Assembly (NCBI GenBank): GCA_019009955.1
Contig: CM032228.1
Location: forward strand, 131,199,001 to 131,263,000
Source of the DNA: Riptortus pedestris
Taxonomy: Eukaryota > Arthropoda > Insecta > Hemiptera > Alydidae
Reading direction: 5' to 3'
Length of the DNA stretch: 64,000 nucleotides
Positions within the stretch are counted from its first letter, which is position 1; the number at the start of each line of letters is the position of its first letter. Shown here in pieces: positions 24,341 through 36,327 of this stretch. The notes under the pieces were generated by a model. It made no database searches and was not told the origin of the DNA. It saw only the letters and a program-made list of their open reading frames with translations. Both the position numbers and the translations under genes were made by a program.

Positions 24341-25118
24341 ACACCTAAATAAATAAATGATCAATACCAGCCTAGGTCTCATCCTCTAACTGGGGTCGGC
24401 GAGCAAGGTTTAGCTGACGCATAGTAATGTCAAATACAATCAATGCTTATTATTTACATTGCCCACATATTTTTAAATAATGAAGAATAATTAAGTGGGA
24501 AGTGTTTTTCTTTTAGTTAATAGTTTATTTTTTTTAGATTCACGTTTATTCTGTTGCCAATCTGGCTAGTATTATAGATGGGCAGGGCTGTGACAGCTAC
24601 ATTATTTACCCCTTCTCCAGAGTTTACGTTATAACTTAGTATTCTTTCTAAAGCATAACTTGAACATTCCACTAAAGTGGTGAATCCGGTATTCGGTAGA
24701 TGCAGGGAGACTACTTCTTTCTTATCCTGAAATTTATTTTTAGTTCTCGAATATTTTGATTAACAGTAACAGTTCTGTAATAATGCTTTAATTAGTTTAC
24801 TGAAGAGCGTATTCTCCAATGGTCGAAGACGTCATATTTACTGCCTCCAAATGACTTGCTCTCATCAGTGATTGGTTCTAAACGCCTGAAATGCCGTACT
24901 TGTTTGAGCCGCAGTTAAGTCAACAATTTAAAACCATATTGATGTAGTTAACTTGTTAAGTTATTCAATAGGCTAATTTCCCGGGGTAGGAGCAATCCTG
25001 ATACAATCTTTAATTGGGTCACACAAGTCAGATCAATAGCTAATCACTATGGCTGCGGAAAGGAGTTTACTGAGGTTTGTCATAGCGGAATACTAAAATA
25101 CAAAAATGAAATTTATAA
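24341..25118. other. Intronic DNA, possibly upstream LINE remnant
   Basis: No feature is certain. The last 150 bases contain a plus-strand frame beginning WVTQVRSIANHYG that may be decayed LINE sequence leading into the next entry. Confidence 0.3.
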
Positions 25119-25604
25119 AAGTTAAAAAACCACGACCTTTCAATTGATATCTACCGAGCTACAAATTCCAAAAGTTACCCAATCTATAGAACTACATCCA
25201 GCTTTAATATATCCAGCCCGGAGAACTATCTGACATTTCAGATAAACATAAAAAAGCTAAGATCTGTAAGCCAATTAAGAGTATCAAGTTCAGAATTCAC
25301 CAAACTTCAATCACGAAACAAAACATTCTCATTCAAAGCTCAGGAACCTTGCACTTTTTGTAATCAATTCATCCCTAATAGCCTGTCACATATACTTCTC
25401 TACTGTGAAAAGCTCATTGAAGATAGAAATAAATATTTACAAACACTTTCCTCAGCAGTCAGTGATGTACATAAAATGGAAGAGATACTTAGTATCGATA
25501 GCCTCGAAAAACTACACAAAATTTACTGCTTCATCACGTCAGCATGCAATACTCTGCAATCTATAAGTGCTGATGGGTCACACTCCAGTTCAATGTTATA
25601 TTAA
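25119..25604 (+). pseudogene. Non-LTR retrotransposon C-terminal ORF with zinc knuckle
   Basis: A frame without ATG is open for 161 codons and ends in TAA at 25602-25604. Its middle contains KTFSFKAQEPCTFCNQF followed by LSHILLYCEKLIEDRNKYL. This is the C-x2-C...H-x4-C zinc knuckle that ends many LINE polyproteins, about 70 residues from the stop. No frameshift is seen over the whole 486 bp, so this copy is younger or better kept than the others. It is truncated upstream. An A+T-rich 3' tail runs to about 25810. Confidence 0.7.
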
Positions 25605-25863
25605 GACGAATGTATATAATTATAGAATGCTTTAAGTTATCTTTATGTATTATATTTACTATTTACTCTATATTGCTTTATTTTTTGTTTTTCTTTATGG
25701 CCTTATTATTGTTGAACTCAAGAATTTGGATTTAATTATTTATTGAAAAGACAGAATTGTTATTTGTTTATTTAATTTGTACAAGATATAAATCTTTAAC
25801 AAATAAATATATATTCTATTTTATTCTAACTTGTTAAGTTGTATAATTATAGACAAACATAGA

Positions 25864-25946
<83 letters not shown>
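25864..25946. repeat. (TA)n(GT)n compound microsatellite
   Basis: A long TA run switches to a GT run and abuts the 3' end of a family-2 repeat. Confidence 0.95.
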
Positions 25947-25948
<2 letters not shown>

Positions 25949-26290
25949 AAATTGTAACCTCTGTCTGTACATTCATTTTTTTTCTCAAAATTTCAGGATA
26001 CTTTTTTGTTTCACATGTCATAGACTGTGTCCTATATCTTTGGTGTCTGTTTGTTTGTTACCTTTTCACACATAACAACTAAACGGAATTTTATGAAACT
26101 TGTTATGTATATAACTACTAACCCAACTTAGACTTTAGGCTATATTCTCTGAGACGAACAGGAGTGGGGGTTATAAGGGAGGCCTGAAATTAAAAAGAGC
26201 GATATTTCGTTTCGTATTGCTTTTTCGGCAAATATAAACATATAAAAAAAGTTGTTTATTTTTTATTTAGTGAAACGTTTGTGATATACA
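25947..26290 (-). mobile_element. Repeat family 2 copy
   Basis: It matches the right arm of the pair at 50.2-52.4 kb in inverted sense: CCTCTGTCTGTACATTCAT, TTTCACATGTCATAGAC, GAGACGAACAGGAGTGGGGG, AAGGGAGGCCTGAAATTAAA, GCGATATTTCGTTTCG and AAAGTTGTTTATTTTTTATT. Confidence 0.75.
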
Positions 26291-26418
26291 CTTTTGTGGA
26301 GTCAACAATTTTAAAGTTATTTTATAATAGGATATACATAAATATAATCTACACATCAAAGATACAGATGTAGATAATCCAAATATTACACACACCTTAA
26401 CCCATCTAAGAAATATAA

Positions 26419-26445
26419 TGTGTGTGTGTGTGTGTGTGTTGTGTG
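26419..26445. repeat. (GT)n microsatellite
   Basis: A GT run has one interruption. Confidence 0.95.
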
Positions 26446-26599
26446 TGTAAGCGTACATTTTTAAAATATTAGGCTATTTTATAACAAGTACTTCTCATAA
26501 CCATTAGAAAGCTGCAGAATATTTGACGTAAAAGTAGATGGTAGATTTATTATTAGTGATTAGTATTTTAATATGATTAAAAGCATTAATAAAAAGGAG

Positions 26600-26893
26600 G
26601 CATAGGATGAAATTGGTTGAAAGTAGGTAGGGGTTGGGGTGAGCCGGCATTGTCCCAGAGTGAAGAAGAGCTTTTGAAGGATGTGACCAGACAGCCAATG
26701 AAAGACAGGAGTATAGCTCTCGACAGTAAGGGCACCCTCTCTCAGCCCTATATAGGCCCCATCCACCTCTTCTATTGACCAAAACCCCATCAGTCAGCCA
26801 TTTTCAACCTTCTACCTCCCTTCCTACAACAAAACTATTATTTTAAATCTTTGAATAAATATTAATTTTGTCTGGAAAAAAAAAAAAGATTGT
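26600..26893 (+). mobile_element. Possible retroposed sequence ending in poly(A)
   Basis: A G+C-richer segment contains CTATATAGGCCCC (TATA-like) and then pyrimidine-rich sequence. It ends AATAAATATTAATTTTG, a few bases and a run of about 12 A. An AATAAA about 20 bp before an A run is what a retroposed transcript looks like. There is no open frame on the plus strand that I can assign. It could be an LTR or a processed pseudogene. Confidence 0.3.
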
Positions 26894-27427
26894 TACAATG
26901 ACTGATGGGCAAGTCAAAACAAGTCATTTATAATAGCAAAGCATGTCAATTGATTATCTCTCTAACTGAGGAAGATAAAGTAGCCTCTCCCACTCGGGTC
27001 TCTCCCTAATAAACTACATTTTTAATGATGCCACCCGAGTCCTATTTACTTTGTTTTTGTTTAACTAAAAATGAAAACTAGTCTGGAAAACATCAATAAA
27101 GAACATCTGAATACTATTCCAATAAAAATTATATTGCCAAAAAATACATTTTGGCATTGGGTATTTACATTTAAGAATTACTAATATCATCAATAAAGTG
27201 AAGTCTGAAACTCTAATTATCTAAGTGACATAACGGTTATTCATTTTCTTTTTTAATACTATGGGGAGTAATGTGAAGGGATATTTAAATTAATTGAGAC
27301 ATAAAGCAAGTAGTAGCCAATTCTAGTTTTTTTTTATTTTAATAGTGCTAATCGAGGTGTTGCTTATTGTACTAGGAGAACGGTTGTGCCTCCACGTCAT
27401 GTATAGCATCCAGAGAGGAAAAAAAAT
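26894..27427. other. Intronic DNA
   Basis: Nothing was recognised. Confidence 0.35.
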
Positions 27428-27893
27428 GTCCGTCACGCAGGGGCTGCGTGTACTTAGCAGATTTCCCACGTGTTGGAATAAGACACTTGTAATTTCATCT
27501 CACCACGTACTCTATATTTATTTGTAAAACCGATGAGTAAGAGGGGGAGGGGGGATTAATGAAAGCAGAAAACAAGAAAGTACGAATAACTCACTTAATA
27601 CTTCAGTTAACAAAAAAAGCATAGAGCAACAATTGTTGAAAATTAAAAGTTTAACAAGATTGCCTCCATAACATTTTATGATCCGACACATAATAACGGA
27701 GAAATTTTTAACTTTTTAAGTCTCCCCCTCTCTAAACCACCACTATTCCAGGTCCCATATCAGCCAATAACAAATATGATCTTTAGTGTTGACTGAAACG
27801 GCTAAATCGAGTATCGTATAGGTCAAATAAACATTGAAACATTGAGAAAAAACTATATTTAATTATATATTTCGGAGTTTTGCGACTAGGGCG
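27428..27893 (-). mobile_element. Helentron-like repeat (family 1), truncated copy
   Basis: The left end GTCCGTCACGCAGGGGCTGC is intact, followed by AGCAGATTTCCCACGTG and the TTTCATCTCACCACG subfamily segment. The body fades at GCGACTAGGGCGATA, and no (TA)n tract or right end follows. Confidence 0.65.
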
Positions 27894-28540
27894 ATACTGC
27901 TTGCTCTAAACAAAAAACAAAATGTTATAAGCATATGATAAAAATAGAAAATAAATAATGAAATAGAAATAAAACAAAAATAGAAAACAACAGAGATCAA
28001 AAAATGCAAGAAAAAAAGCAATAGGTAACAACAAATTACAACAATACTCAAATATAGAAATCAAGAAAGAATAACAAAATGCCGAAATGGAAAACAACGA
28101 AGATACTTAACAAAAACAATACAATACTAATAAAAAAATGAAAAGGAATGTGCAACGAAACCATATATAAAAATTATTTACAAATAAATATTATAAAAGT
28201 AAATTTTAAATATTATAATTGAATGTTTTAGAGGACTAATTAAAAATGTAAAAATAAGCGGATGTTCCACAACAATATAATAAAAATGAGAATTTTAAAA
28301 ATTTGTATCTGTAAACTAAAAGGAATGCTTGCATCCGAAAATGTTGCATAAATAAAAAAACTTAAATTTAAAATATATCAATTGTTCATATTTTTGATTA
28401 GAAGTGTATAGTTCTAATGTTTCAGAATAGAGTTAGAGAATATATTTTAGTTTCAAATCATAGTCCTTAAACTGCGGTCTATACTCCGACACCGAACAGA
28501 AATAATGTCTGTGTAATGATTAAAAGCAGAAAGTTAAAAA
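27894..28540. other. Very A-rich intronic stretch
   Basis: The plus strand at 27900-28150 is strongly A-rich with AAAACAAAATAGAAA-like repetition, which creates spurious Phe/Leu/Ile-rich frames on the other strand. No gene. Confidence 0.5.
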
Positions 28541-28970
28541 GTCCGTCACGCAGGGGTAAACTAAGCAGATTTCCCACGTGAATTATTTCAATAGAGAAAT
28601 TTCACGAGAGCCAAAGATTTACAAAAACGGCCGACCTAGCTTTTGGGGGGAAACTCATTTTCGTCCGTTACCCCTCATTTAATAAAAATGCAAATATCTC
28701 GGTTAATATTCAAGATAGAGAAAATATGTATATAACAATATTTATAGCAAATTTAATTTGCAATAAGATTAATTCTACACAATTTTTCGATCCGACGTAT
28801 AGTAACGGAGATATTTCGAATTTTCAAGAATCCTCCTCTCTAAACCCCCCTCCCCCTCTTCCGAATTCAGCCATGAACGAACTTGATCTGTCTTTTTACA
28901 TAAAACGACTAAATATCAAGTTTGGTAACGATTAAACAATAATTGCGACCGCTAGAGCGGTAACAGACAA

Positions 28971-29038
<68 letters not shown>

Positions 29039-29158
29039 TTGAACGGACCTCATTTTCTACATCTCCTAGATAGAATAGATGGACATTTGAAGAAAAATTT
29101 CGAAAATGGCGTCATGAGTACCACCTCAATAGCTGATTTCCCTTGAGGGAAATCTGCT
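28541..29158 (-). mobile_element. Helentron-like repeat (family 1), both ends present
   Basis: The left end is GTCCGTCACGCAGGGG with half of the hairpin lost (the CTGCGT arm is deleted). The body is normal, a (TA)n tract lies at about 28973-29034, and the right end is GCTGATTTCCCTTGAGGG followed by AAATCTGCT. Eight bases later the next copy starts. Confidence 0.75.
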
Positions 29159-29165
29159 AAAATTT

Positions 29166-29365
29166 CCTCACGCAGGGGCTGCGTAAACTAAGCAGATTTC
29201 CCGCGTGGAGTTTAACAACAGATAAATCTACATACCGGTATCACAGCACCACCTTGAATATTAAGTGAATAAATACAAACGATAATAAGAAACCTCCCGC
29301 CGGAAAGCATCTGAAATGTAAACAAACAGTTCTGCCAACTTCTTACCGGAAAGAAAAACGTATTC
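29166..29365 (-). mobile_element. Helentron-like repeat (family 1), tandem neighbour
   Basis: CTCACGCAGGGGCTGCGTAA begins immediately after the previous copy's end, in the same orientation, giving a head-to-tail pair. AGCAGATTTCCCGCGTGG and CACCGCTTGAA-like body sequence follow, ending near CTTACCGGAAAGAAAAACG. Confidence 0.7.
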
Positions 29366-32144
29366 ATAGGTCTGTTCACATATAACTAAATATTAACATA
29401 ATGTGTAGTGTAGATTTATAGTGAAAACCTCTGGTAATATACATTACATTTAAGAGTGAAAATAAGTTAAATAAGCAAATACCAATGACAAAAACTGTTC
29501 AAATAATTTCAAATCCACAAAAAAACGCAAAATGGAGTGAAATTTTCAGGAAACTTTATTTCATTATATTCTGACAAAGCAAATGCAACATAGTCTCCAC
29601 AATTCCTTTGCTTACCAGTAATGAGCTCTTTAATTAATGAAATTTGGATAGAAAGAAGGGGGGAGGGGGGATTTAACGTTCATATTTACGAATGAACATT
29701 AAACCTCTTCTCTCGGCTATCTCCGTTATTATGAGTCCTAAGTAATGCCCAATAATTATTTTTCTGAAACTCCAATGAGTATTATTTTTCCGTTTTAGCA
29801 TTCACTAAACCAACTCATTATAAGATGTTTAATATATGCTGCTATATATTTCATTATATCCTGTCCAACTGAAGCTTAATGTCTTGTTTAGGTAGCCTAT
29901 TTGCTAAAGTAGAAATAGATTATAGAATGGGTGGATTTCTAACTTCTCTCTCCTATATATAAATGAAAATGTAATCAAAATACCAAAATGAAAAATATGT
30001 GGAAGTCAAGTTATTATACCACTGATAGTAAATAGGAATAAATCAAGAAGTATAGGTAAGTAACTATTGGACCCAAATCTGAAAAAAAACTAGAGTTTTT
30101 TTTTTTTTTCTTTTTCTGCCGAGAGTTCATTTCCGTTGATTTTAATCCGATACGTATTATTTCATATCCGGACCTTTCTTTCTCAATTTTTACAGTAACG
30201 TGTGCTTTTTATTCTGTAACTATCCAAAATTATCAATTTTTTGGCCCGCAATTTTTACATTTACATGCAGGCTAGCAAACATCAAACCACCCCAGAAGAA
30301 AATATCTGAATACAATGGTTAGAAAATGTACTAGTCCTAATATAAATACCATTGTATATCAGGGTTTATATCTAATAACACGGTGAATTTGGTATTGTGA
30401 TACTATATATGTTGAAATATCTCAAATGTGAATTTTGAAAAGTGAAGTGTTTCAGGAAGAGAACAGGAAAATAATTGTTGAAAATATTCACTGTATTCAT
30501 CAAAAAGCATCATCAAATAATAAGCATTGTTTTAATAAGAATCTCCTTTATTTAACATCATAATCGTCTATACAAAGAGTTGAGTTATTACTAACTGTGG
30601 GTGCTCTCTGGAGGAGAAAAGAGAAACTTATGAAATGTTTAAAACCGTCTGTCGGAGAAAACGTTATTTAATAGAAAACTGAAATGAAAAAGAAATATAA
30701 AAGTATGGATAAAAGATAAAGTTGAAACAAATGATCAAAGCTTCGAAAGACGGTTTCTTTGCTATTAAAACTTCTATTCAGGTTTGTTATTAGGGAAAAA
30801 CGAAATTGAGGAAGAGCTTGTAAACTTACTTCCACATCATTTATGGCTTCATTAATATAACATCTTGTGAAGTTTTAAGGAAGTGAAAATTACCATCGGC
30901 TGCAATCACCAAGATTGGACTATCTTAGAACTTGTTCCACTTTCATTTTTGCCTTTTGATGACGAGAGCTTATTCATTAGTATTCTTACATCCCGGCAGA
31001 GGTTCTAAAGATAAGGCTCTTGTATATAGCCTCAATAGCTGGCCTTCTTGATTAAAAAGCTCTAGTCACCTCCGTCGCTCAGCCCACAATAAAACGTCAA
31101 GAAAATTCCAGCAGTTATATCTTATATTATAAACCATAAACTATTTTAGAATACTTATCTTTAGTACTGAGAGCCCAAGAAACTCTCAGCTGAAATCCCT
31201 TTAAGAGGTAACAGAAAGTAAGGAGCTCCCTTAATTATGGTGATAAACTCAGCCTAATAAGCACATCTTTAGGGAATAAATTATAAATTAAAAGAATAAT
31301 ACAAACTTCCAATGTTTCAAAAACTAAAGTTCATTTCGAAAACAATTTCTTTAACGTCATTTAACAGTTAAACAAATTCCATAAGATGCTTTAATGCTTT
31401 AATATACTAGCCTTATAATAAATTCTTTAATGATTGTTTCAAACTTTAATTTTCCAAACCAAAGTAAAAGATTAATCTTACAACAAGATTTTTGAATCAA
31501 CAATTATAAATGTAAGTAGCAGCAATATTTGTTATGTAATACCATCAGAAGAAGGTAGGAAATGCCTAAGGCTAACCAATCGCCAGTCACCAGCTATAAT
31601 GGCAGGCCCTGAGCCTTCATGGCTATTTATTTATTTAGATAGTTTATTTATTTTTAATAGCTTAACTCTTTATACAGCAAAGGCAAATATTATGCTCTGA
31701 TAGTGCAAGTGGTTATCATTCTATCGTCAAATATAATTTTGTAAAACAATTACATAAACATTAGTTTTGTATAAACTTAGAAGATAATTGAACTTATTTC
31801 AAAGGAAAGGAAGAACGCAATTCTAATAATTAATCTTTTGCCGTGAACAGCAGGTATAAGCATGACCAAAATTCATAGAGGACCGAGGAAAGCATGTTGG
31901 TAAGGAAGTCACGTGTGGATCTGGCATTAAAGGAGGCTTCATCACACACAAAGTGTTGTATTTAAGTGGGCAATAAACGAAAAAGCAGTTAAAGCTAATG
32001 ACCACTCGAGTTCACGGGACTAAAATCCTAATGTAACCTAATTTAGATAACGATTCTACCCTCATAGGAACTTCTTAAAATACTAACTATTTTTAACTCG
32101 GTCTTTCTCTTCATCTTGTGTACATAAATAATTCAGTAATGCTC
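29366..32144. other. Intronic A+T-rich DNA
   Basis: No repeat shared with the rest of the window and no credible exon was seen. TATAG|GTAAGT at about 30055 lacks a pyrimidine tract. Confidence 0.35.
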
Positions 32145-32260
32145 GAGTTGCATAAATTAAGCAGATTTCCCAAATACAGGAATGACATACGATGACGTCA
32201 GAGTGAGTCAGCACAGATGATGTCATAAGGGCATAGTAAAATCTCTTACTCTAATACTTA
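32145..32260 (-). mobile_element. Helentron-like repeat (family 1), left-end fragment
   Basis: GCATAAATTAAGCAGATTTC is followed by a TGACATACGATGACGTCA stretch. It has decayed hairpin bases and no body. Confidence 0.5.
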
Positions 32261-32432
32261 ATTATTGTAAGAATAAGAGGCCTGAAACATAAGCTAGGCA
32301 TCAGATTTTTACTAATATAGTAGCTAATAGTCTCATCGGTAGGAGTATAGGTTTTATGTCCGACTATCACTATACTGAGCAATAGTGAATGAGCTCCTCC
32401 ACACCGTAAAAAATACAATGAACTAACAAACA

Positions 32433-33045
32433 GTAACTATTCATACAGACAGTAAAACAACAACATACAGAACTTCAAAATAAATGACTTACTCCTGCAT
32501 GAAATTAGGCGATACATCATTGAAAGTTCAAAAAAATAAAAGATTACTATTATTATCAACTGACCAAAAAAACACTCAGAAAATCCAGGAAACCAAGGAG
32601 CAGATGAACACGCTAAACTTGCATCGCCTGACAAACGCCGATAATTGTCAATGCAGTACCACCAAGTTTTATTGCCAAAATACTAAAACAACAAATAGGA
32701 CCAACACTGGACAAACAGCACAGAGAGGCCGCATTTATTTCAATGATTAAAAACATTAGAGACCAGACTGAATTTTATAGAGGCAAATTTTATTTTAACA
32801 CAAGCGTTAACGGGGCAGGAATGCATACTTACATTGATTTAACATTAATAACAACGATATTTCTGACTGTGACTGTACAGACTTTTGACCGCCTAATATT
32901 TGACTGTACTAAACATATGAAAGCAAGGCAACAATTAATAATAATGACAACTTTAAAGAAAGGAAAATGGCCTGTCACGAAGCCAGGGCTGTTCTCTGAG
33001 CACTTTATATATTTCATGAAGCATTTAAACTGCATTAACATCTGA
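32433..33045 (+). pseudogene. Non-LTR retrotransposon RNase H and C-terminal remnant
   Basis: Three frames together give a LINE RNase H: VTIHTDSKTTTYR (catalytic TDS block), then EIRRYIIESSKK and KITIIIN with TGA in place of the expected Trp. PKKHSENPGNQGADEHAKLA follows, matching the H...GNxxADxxAK block. Further on, SDCDCTDF in one frame and LIFDCTKHMKARQQL in another recall the zinc-knuckle tail. Several frameshifts and stops mean it is dead. It is the same general type as the remnant at 16.8-18.0 kb, in the opposite orientation. Confidence 0.6.
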
Positions 33046-33369
33046 AAATAACTCATAATTACTGAAAATATTTACATATATATATTTTTTTATGTTAACT
33101 TATTTAATTTTTATATATTTATTTATTTTTATTTCTTTATTATTATTAACTAATCCGTAAAAAAAAAATACTAAAGTTACTAACTGAAAGGATATTCTAA
33201 TTCACTGCTCTGCTCTTGATGTACTCTTGATTTGTTTATGAAATTAAAAGGTATTACGTAAAAGTGTGTCAGAATGTAATGTCTAAGACGGTGCATACAG
33301 AAGATAAAGCCCATTGTTATAGCAGTGCTAGGTTTACAGGACATTGACCATCGATTCGTGTGAGATAAA

Positions 33370-33735
33370 AAGGAATAGGGCAATAATTGCAATACTGTAA
33401 ACATGGCATTTTGATCGAGAAATAATAATGGAGATATATTTGGGATTGGCCGTTTTACCCTTCTCAGAACCCTCACATATCGTGATTTCGAAATTCGATC
33501 ATTAACGTACCTGATCGTTCGTTATATAACGACGAACATTGCTGATGATCTCTGGAGCGCAATTATACATACACACACACACACACACAAACACGCGTGA
33601 GTTCATAGCTGTATACACAAATGTTTGCCATTTCTTTTGACAGAATCAATGAACGTTTCCAGAAATGTTCCAGAAATAGTTTAATGAGTAAAACACCAAT
33701 AGCTTATTTCTCTTACGAGGAAACTGTTTAAAGAT
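33370..33735 (-). mobile_element. Helentron-like repeat (family 1), very decayed copy
   Basis: Positional matches include AATAATGGAGATAT, CATTAACGTACCTGATC, TCTGGAGCGCAATTA and an (AC)n tract at 33570-33590 in the microsatellite position. ACACCAATAGCTTATTTCTC closes the copy. Confidence 0.45.
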
Positions 33736-35221
33736 AGACGTCATTTCTTTATTTAGGTATAGGAAAAAATATAAATACGGTCATGATTAATACATTTTTT
33801 TAAATGTATTTAATATGAGAGGGGAAAAATCACGAACGAGGGGCAGACTGTGGTATACATGATTTCTAGTCCAACCTGGCCCGAATGGACCTTAGGGAAT
33901 ATTTATAGAAATGAGATTAATGGAACTAACTCACCTCCCAAGCCTCAGACACGCTTTGAAATTGTGCAAGAGGCAGACAATAAATTGAAAGTGATGAAAC
34001 GCTTATCCTGTAAATATCCTTCCAACGGAACGACCTCAAGAAGAGAGGAAGTAGTTCTAGAGTAGCCATTCACGACTAACAAACAGCTATCTCATGAACA
34101 CACAAAGTACTTTCTATTTGTTAACTGTAACACACAGCTGACAGTAAAATATTTGCTCACTGACTGATGCAGTAAGTTATAGTGTGCACCATGAACTGAC
34201 GAAAACACGCCACAATTCAATCTAACAGAGGCCTGACAGTAAGTAGGCACTATATTGAACACGTTTTTTATTCTGAAACTATTTGTAATAATGTAAACAT
34301 ATAGACTAAAACAGTACTCACCAAGAGATTACAATCACAATTTATAATATATTTGCTTCTGGTGAATCGCCTTTGTTGCCAAACCCTTACTTGTATAAAT
34401 AAGTAAACAAATATTTATGATTGTAAACAACTCAGGTATTTTATTTCCTAGATGTAGACCCCAAAACCATCCTTTTAATTAAATAAATTGGTAATATTAC
34501 TAACGCTCTGAAAAAAATAATTTCTTTATCGAGACATGGAACAGAATTATTTTTTTTCAAAATAAAACTCACACAAATAGAAATTAAGAGAGAATTTGAA
34601 ATAACTATTCGTACAAATTATATTATAGGTTACTTATAGCACTAAGTAGTTAAGTAATTTTTGTGTTGTTGATTTTGGTATTGTAATATATTTAATTGAA
34701 TAAGTTAGTCATCTACAAGGAATGAAACACACAAAGTGAGACATGCATACTAGCGTACTAACGAAAACATTTACACACAAACACAGACTTTGTGGTACTA
34801 GCTTTTAGCTATTGAATCCTTTATACAAGAACAAAGAGGACTAACAGAATTTATATCCTGGAATATAAATTATTTTCCACATATTTTAACTTGCAGTTAT
34901 TATATATGTAATCCAAACAACTCGCCACAAATTCCTTTATTTCTCTTTATTCCGTGATAATGGATTCATGTTGAAATTTGTAAAGAGGAAATTGTCTATT
35001 TTATGCGTAAGTCAATATTTCAGGACCGACTTTTACACTAACAAATATAGAAGAAATATACAAAGACAAGCACTCAGATGATTCACGACATGAAATTGAT
35101 CTATCAAGCTTAGAAAATATGAATATAATAATAAAGAAATTAAGTGGATATTTTATTAGGCTTAACCATTTTAGAGGCCAGTATTTGTATGAATTATAAG
35201 AACAACTCATTATTATTGTCA
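33736..35221. other. Intronic DNA with one unassigned frame
   Basis: A plus-strand frame at 33850-34065 (71 codons, for example PKPQTRFEIVQEADNKLK) looks protein-like, with TTTCTAG just upstream. Its phase does not fit the exon at 12592 and its product is unknown. The rest shows nothing. Confidence 0.3.
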
Positions 35222-35415
35222 TTTATTAACGTCCACTTTTTGCAACTTAGGCTAATTGGGACGGGTTATCTAGAGGTTACCACCCTTTTCTAGCCAGGGT
35301 GGGATTTTAGGATGTTATTTAATGAATTTCGTCACTAAATAATTTCCTTTACCCAGACGAGAATCGAACTCGCCACTCTAGGTTTACCATGTGACATAAA
35401 GGTCAACGCTTTAAC
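35222..35415 (-). mobile_element. tRNA-derived SINE copy
   Basis: On the minus strand the copy runs TTAAAGCGTTGACCTTTATG, CACATGGTAAACC, a B-box GAGTTCGATTCTCG, the shared body with CCACCCTGGCTAG, and the tail GGACGTTAATAAATGAC. It is among the better-preserved of the copies here. Confidence 0.8.
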
Positions 35416-36164
35416 AAGAACAACTCAGACCTTAAATATATCAATATTTAGTTTATAAAATATTATCAATAATAGTTCGTTAATTTGATGTATCCCTCTC
35501 TTTCTGTACGAGGGCAGTGTGGGTGTATGTGAAATTTGCACATGTGTATGTGTGCCCGTGTTTGTGTGTGAGCATACAGGTGTGCTTGCGTTAGTGTGGG
35601 CGTGGTTTTATCTGCCCCCATTGTTGCTACTTTAACTATCTATCTTCCTTGCTCTTAGAAGTTGCCCCTCCCCGGCCTCTATCATTTTTGAACCTACTTT
35701 GATATGAAGGGAAACGTTATTTTATCTATTTATGCTCCCTTAGATTGTTATTTTTTACAGTGTTATTCTTTCTCCTACGTCTTTTCCATGCGTAAAATCT
35801 AACGTTAGCATTGAATAGTAACAATAAGTTTTGAAATATTTATTCAAAATGTTTTAACAATATTTTTTCCGAGTCAACAGCCCCTGCCTGTTCTTCAATT
35901 AGATTTACACGCCAAAACTGAACATAAGAAAATAATTAAGTTCTTAGTTCTGTAGGTATCAGAAATTATAAAACTTATATCCTAGTTTCTGTTGGATATG
36001 TGTTATTTTGTGAAACAGGTTCTTTTATGACAAGGCAAATATATATTTCGTAACGTCTCTAGCAGTGTCCATTTATTTAATAGTCACTTCCACGTCCAAT
36101 ATTAAAAAAAACTACAGAACCATCGTATTCGTACTATCTTCTTAGACGTATGATTTATTTTGGT
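35416..36164. other. Intronic DNA
   Basis: A GT-rich stretch at 35520-35600 is not a clean microsatellite. Nothing else was seen. Confidence 0.35.
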
Positions 36165-36279
36165 TAATCGAAAAGGGAAGTCGGCTATTGAGGTAGTACT
36201 CATGACGCGAATTTCGAAAGTTATATTCAAATATCCGTCGATCCTATCCATGAGAAATGAAAATGAGGTCCGTTCAAAA

Positions 36280-36327
<48 letters not shown>

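Noticed and set aside
27863..28097. Two overlapping hydrophobic minus-strand frames
   Set aside because: They are produced by an A-rich plus-strand stretch; composition alone explains the Phe/Leu content.
30040..30060. TATAG|GTAAGT as a recursive-splice site within the giant intron
   Set aside because: The upstream bases are purine-rich (AATCAAGAAG), with no pyrimidine tract.
33850..34065. 71-codon frame as a cassette exon of the membrane protein gene
   Set aside because: Joining after the phase-1 donor at 12781 would put a stop within ten codons.
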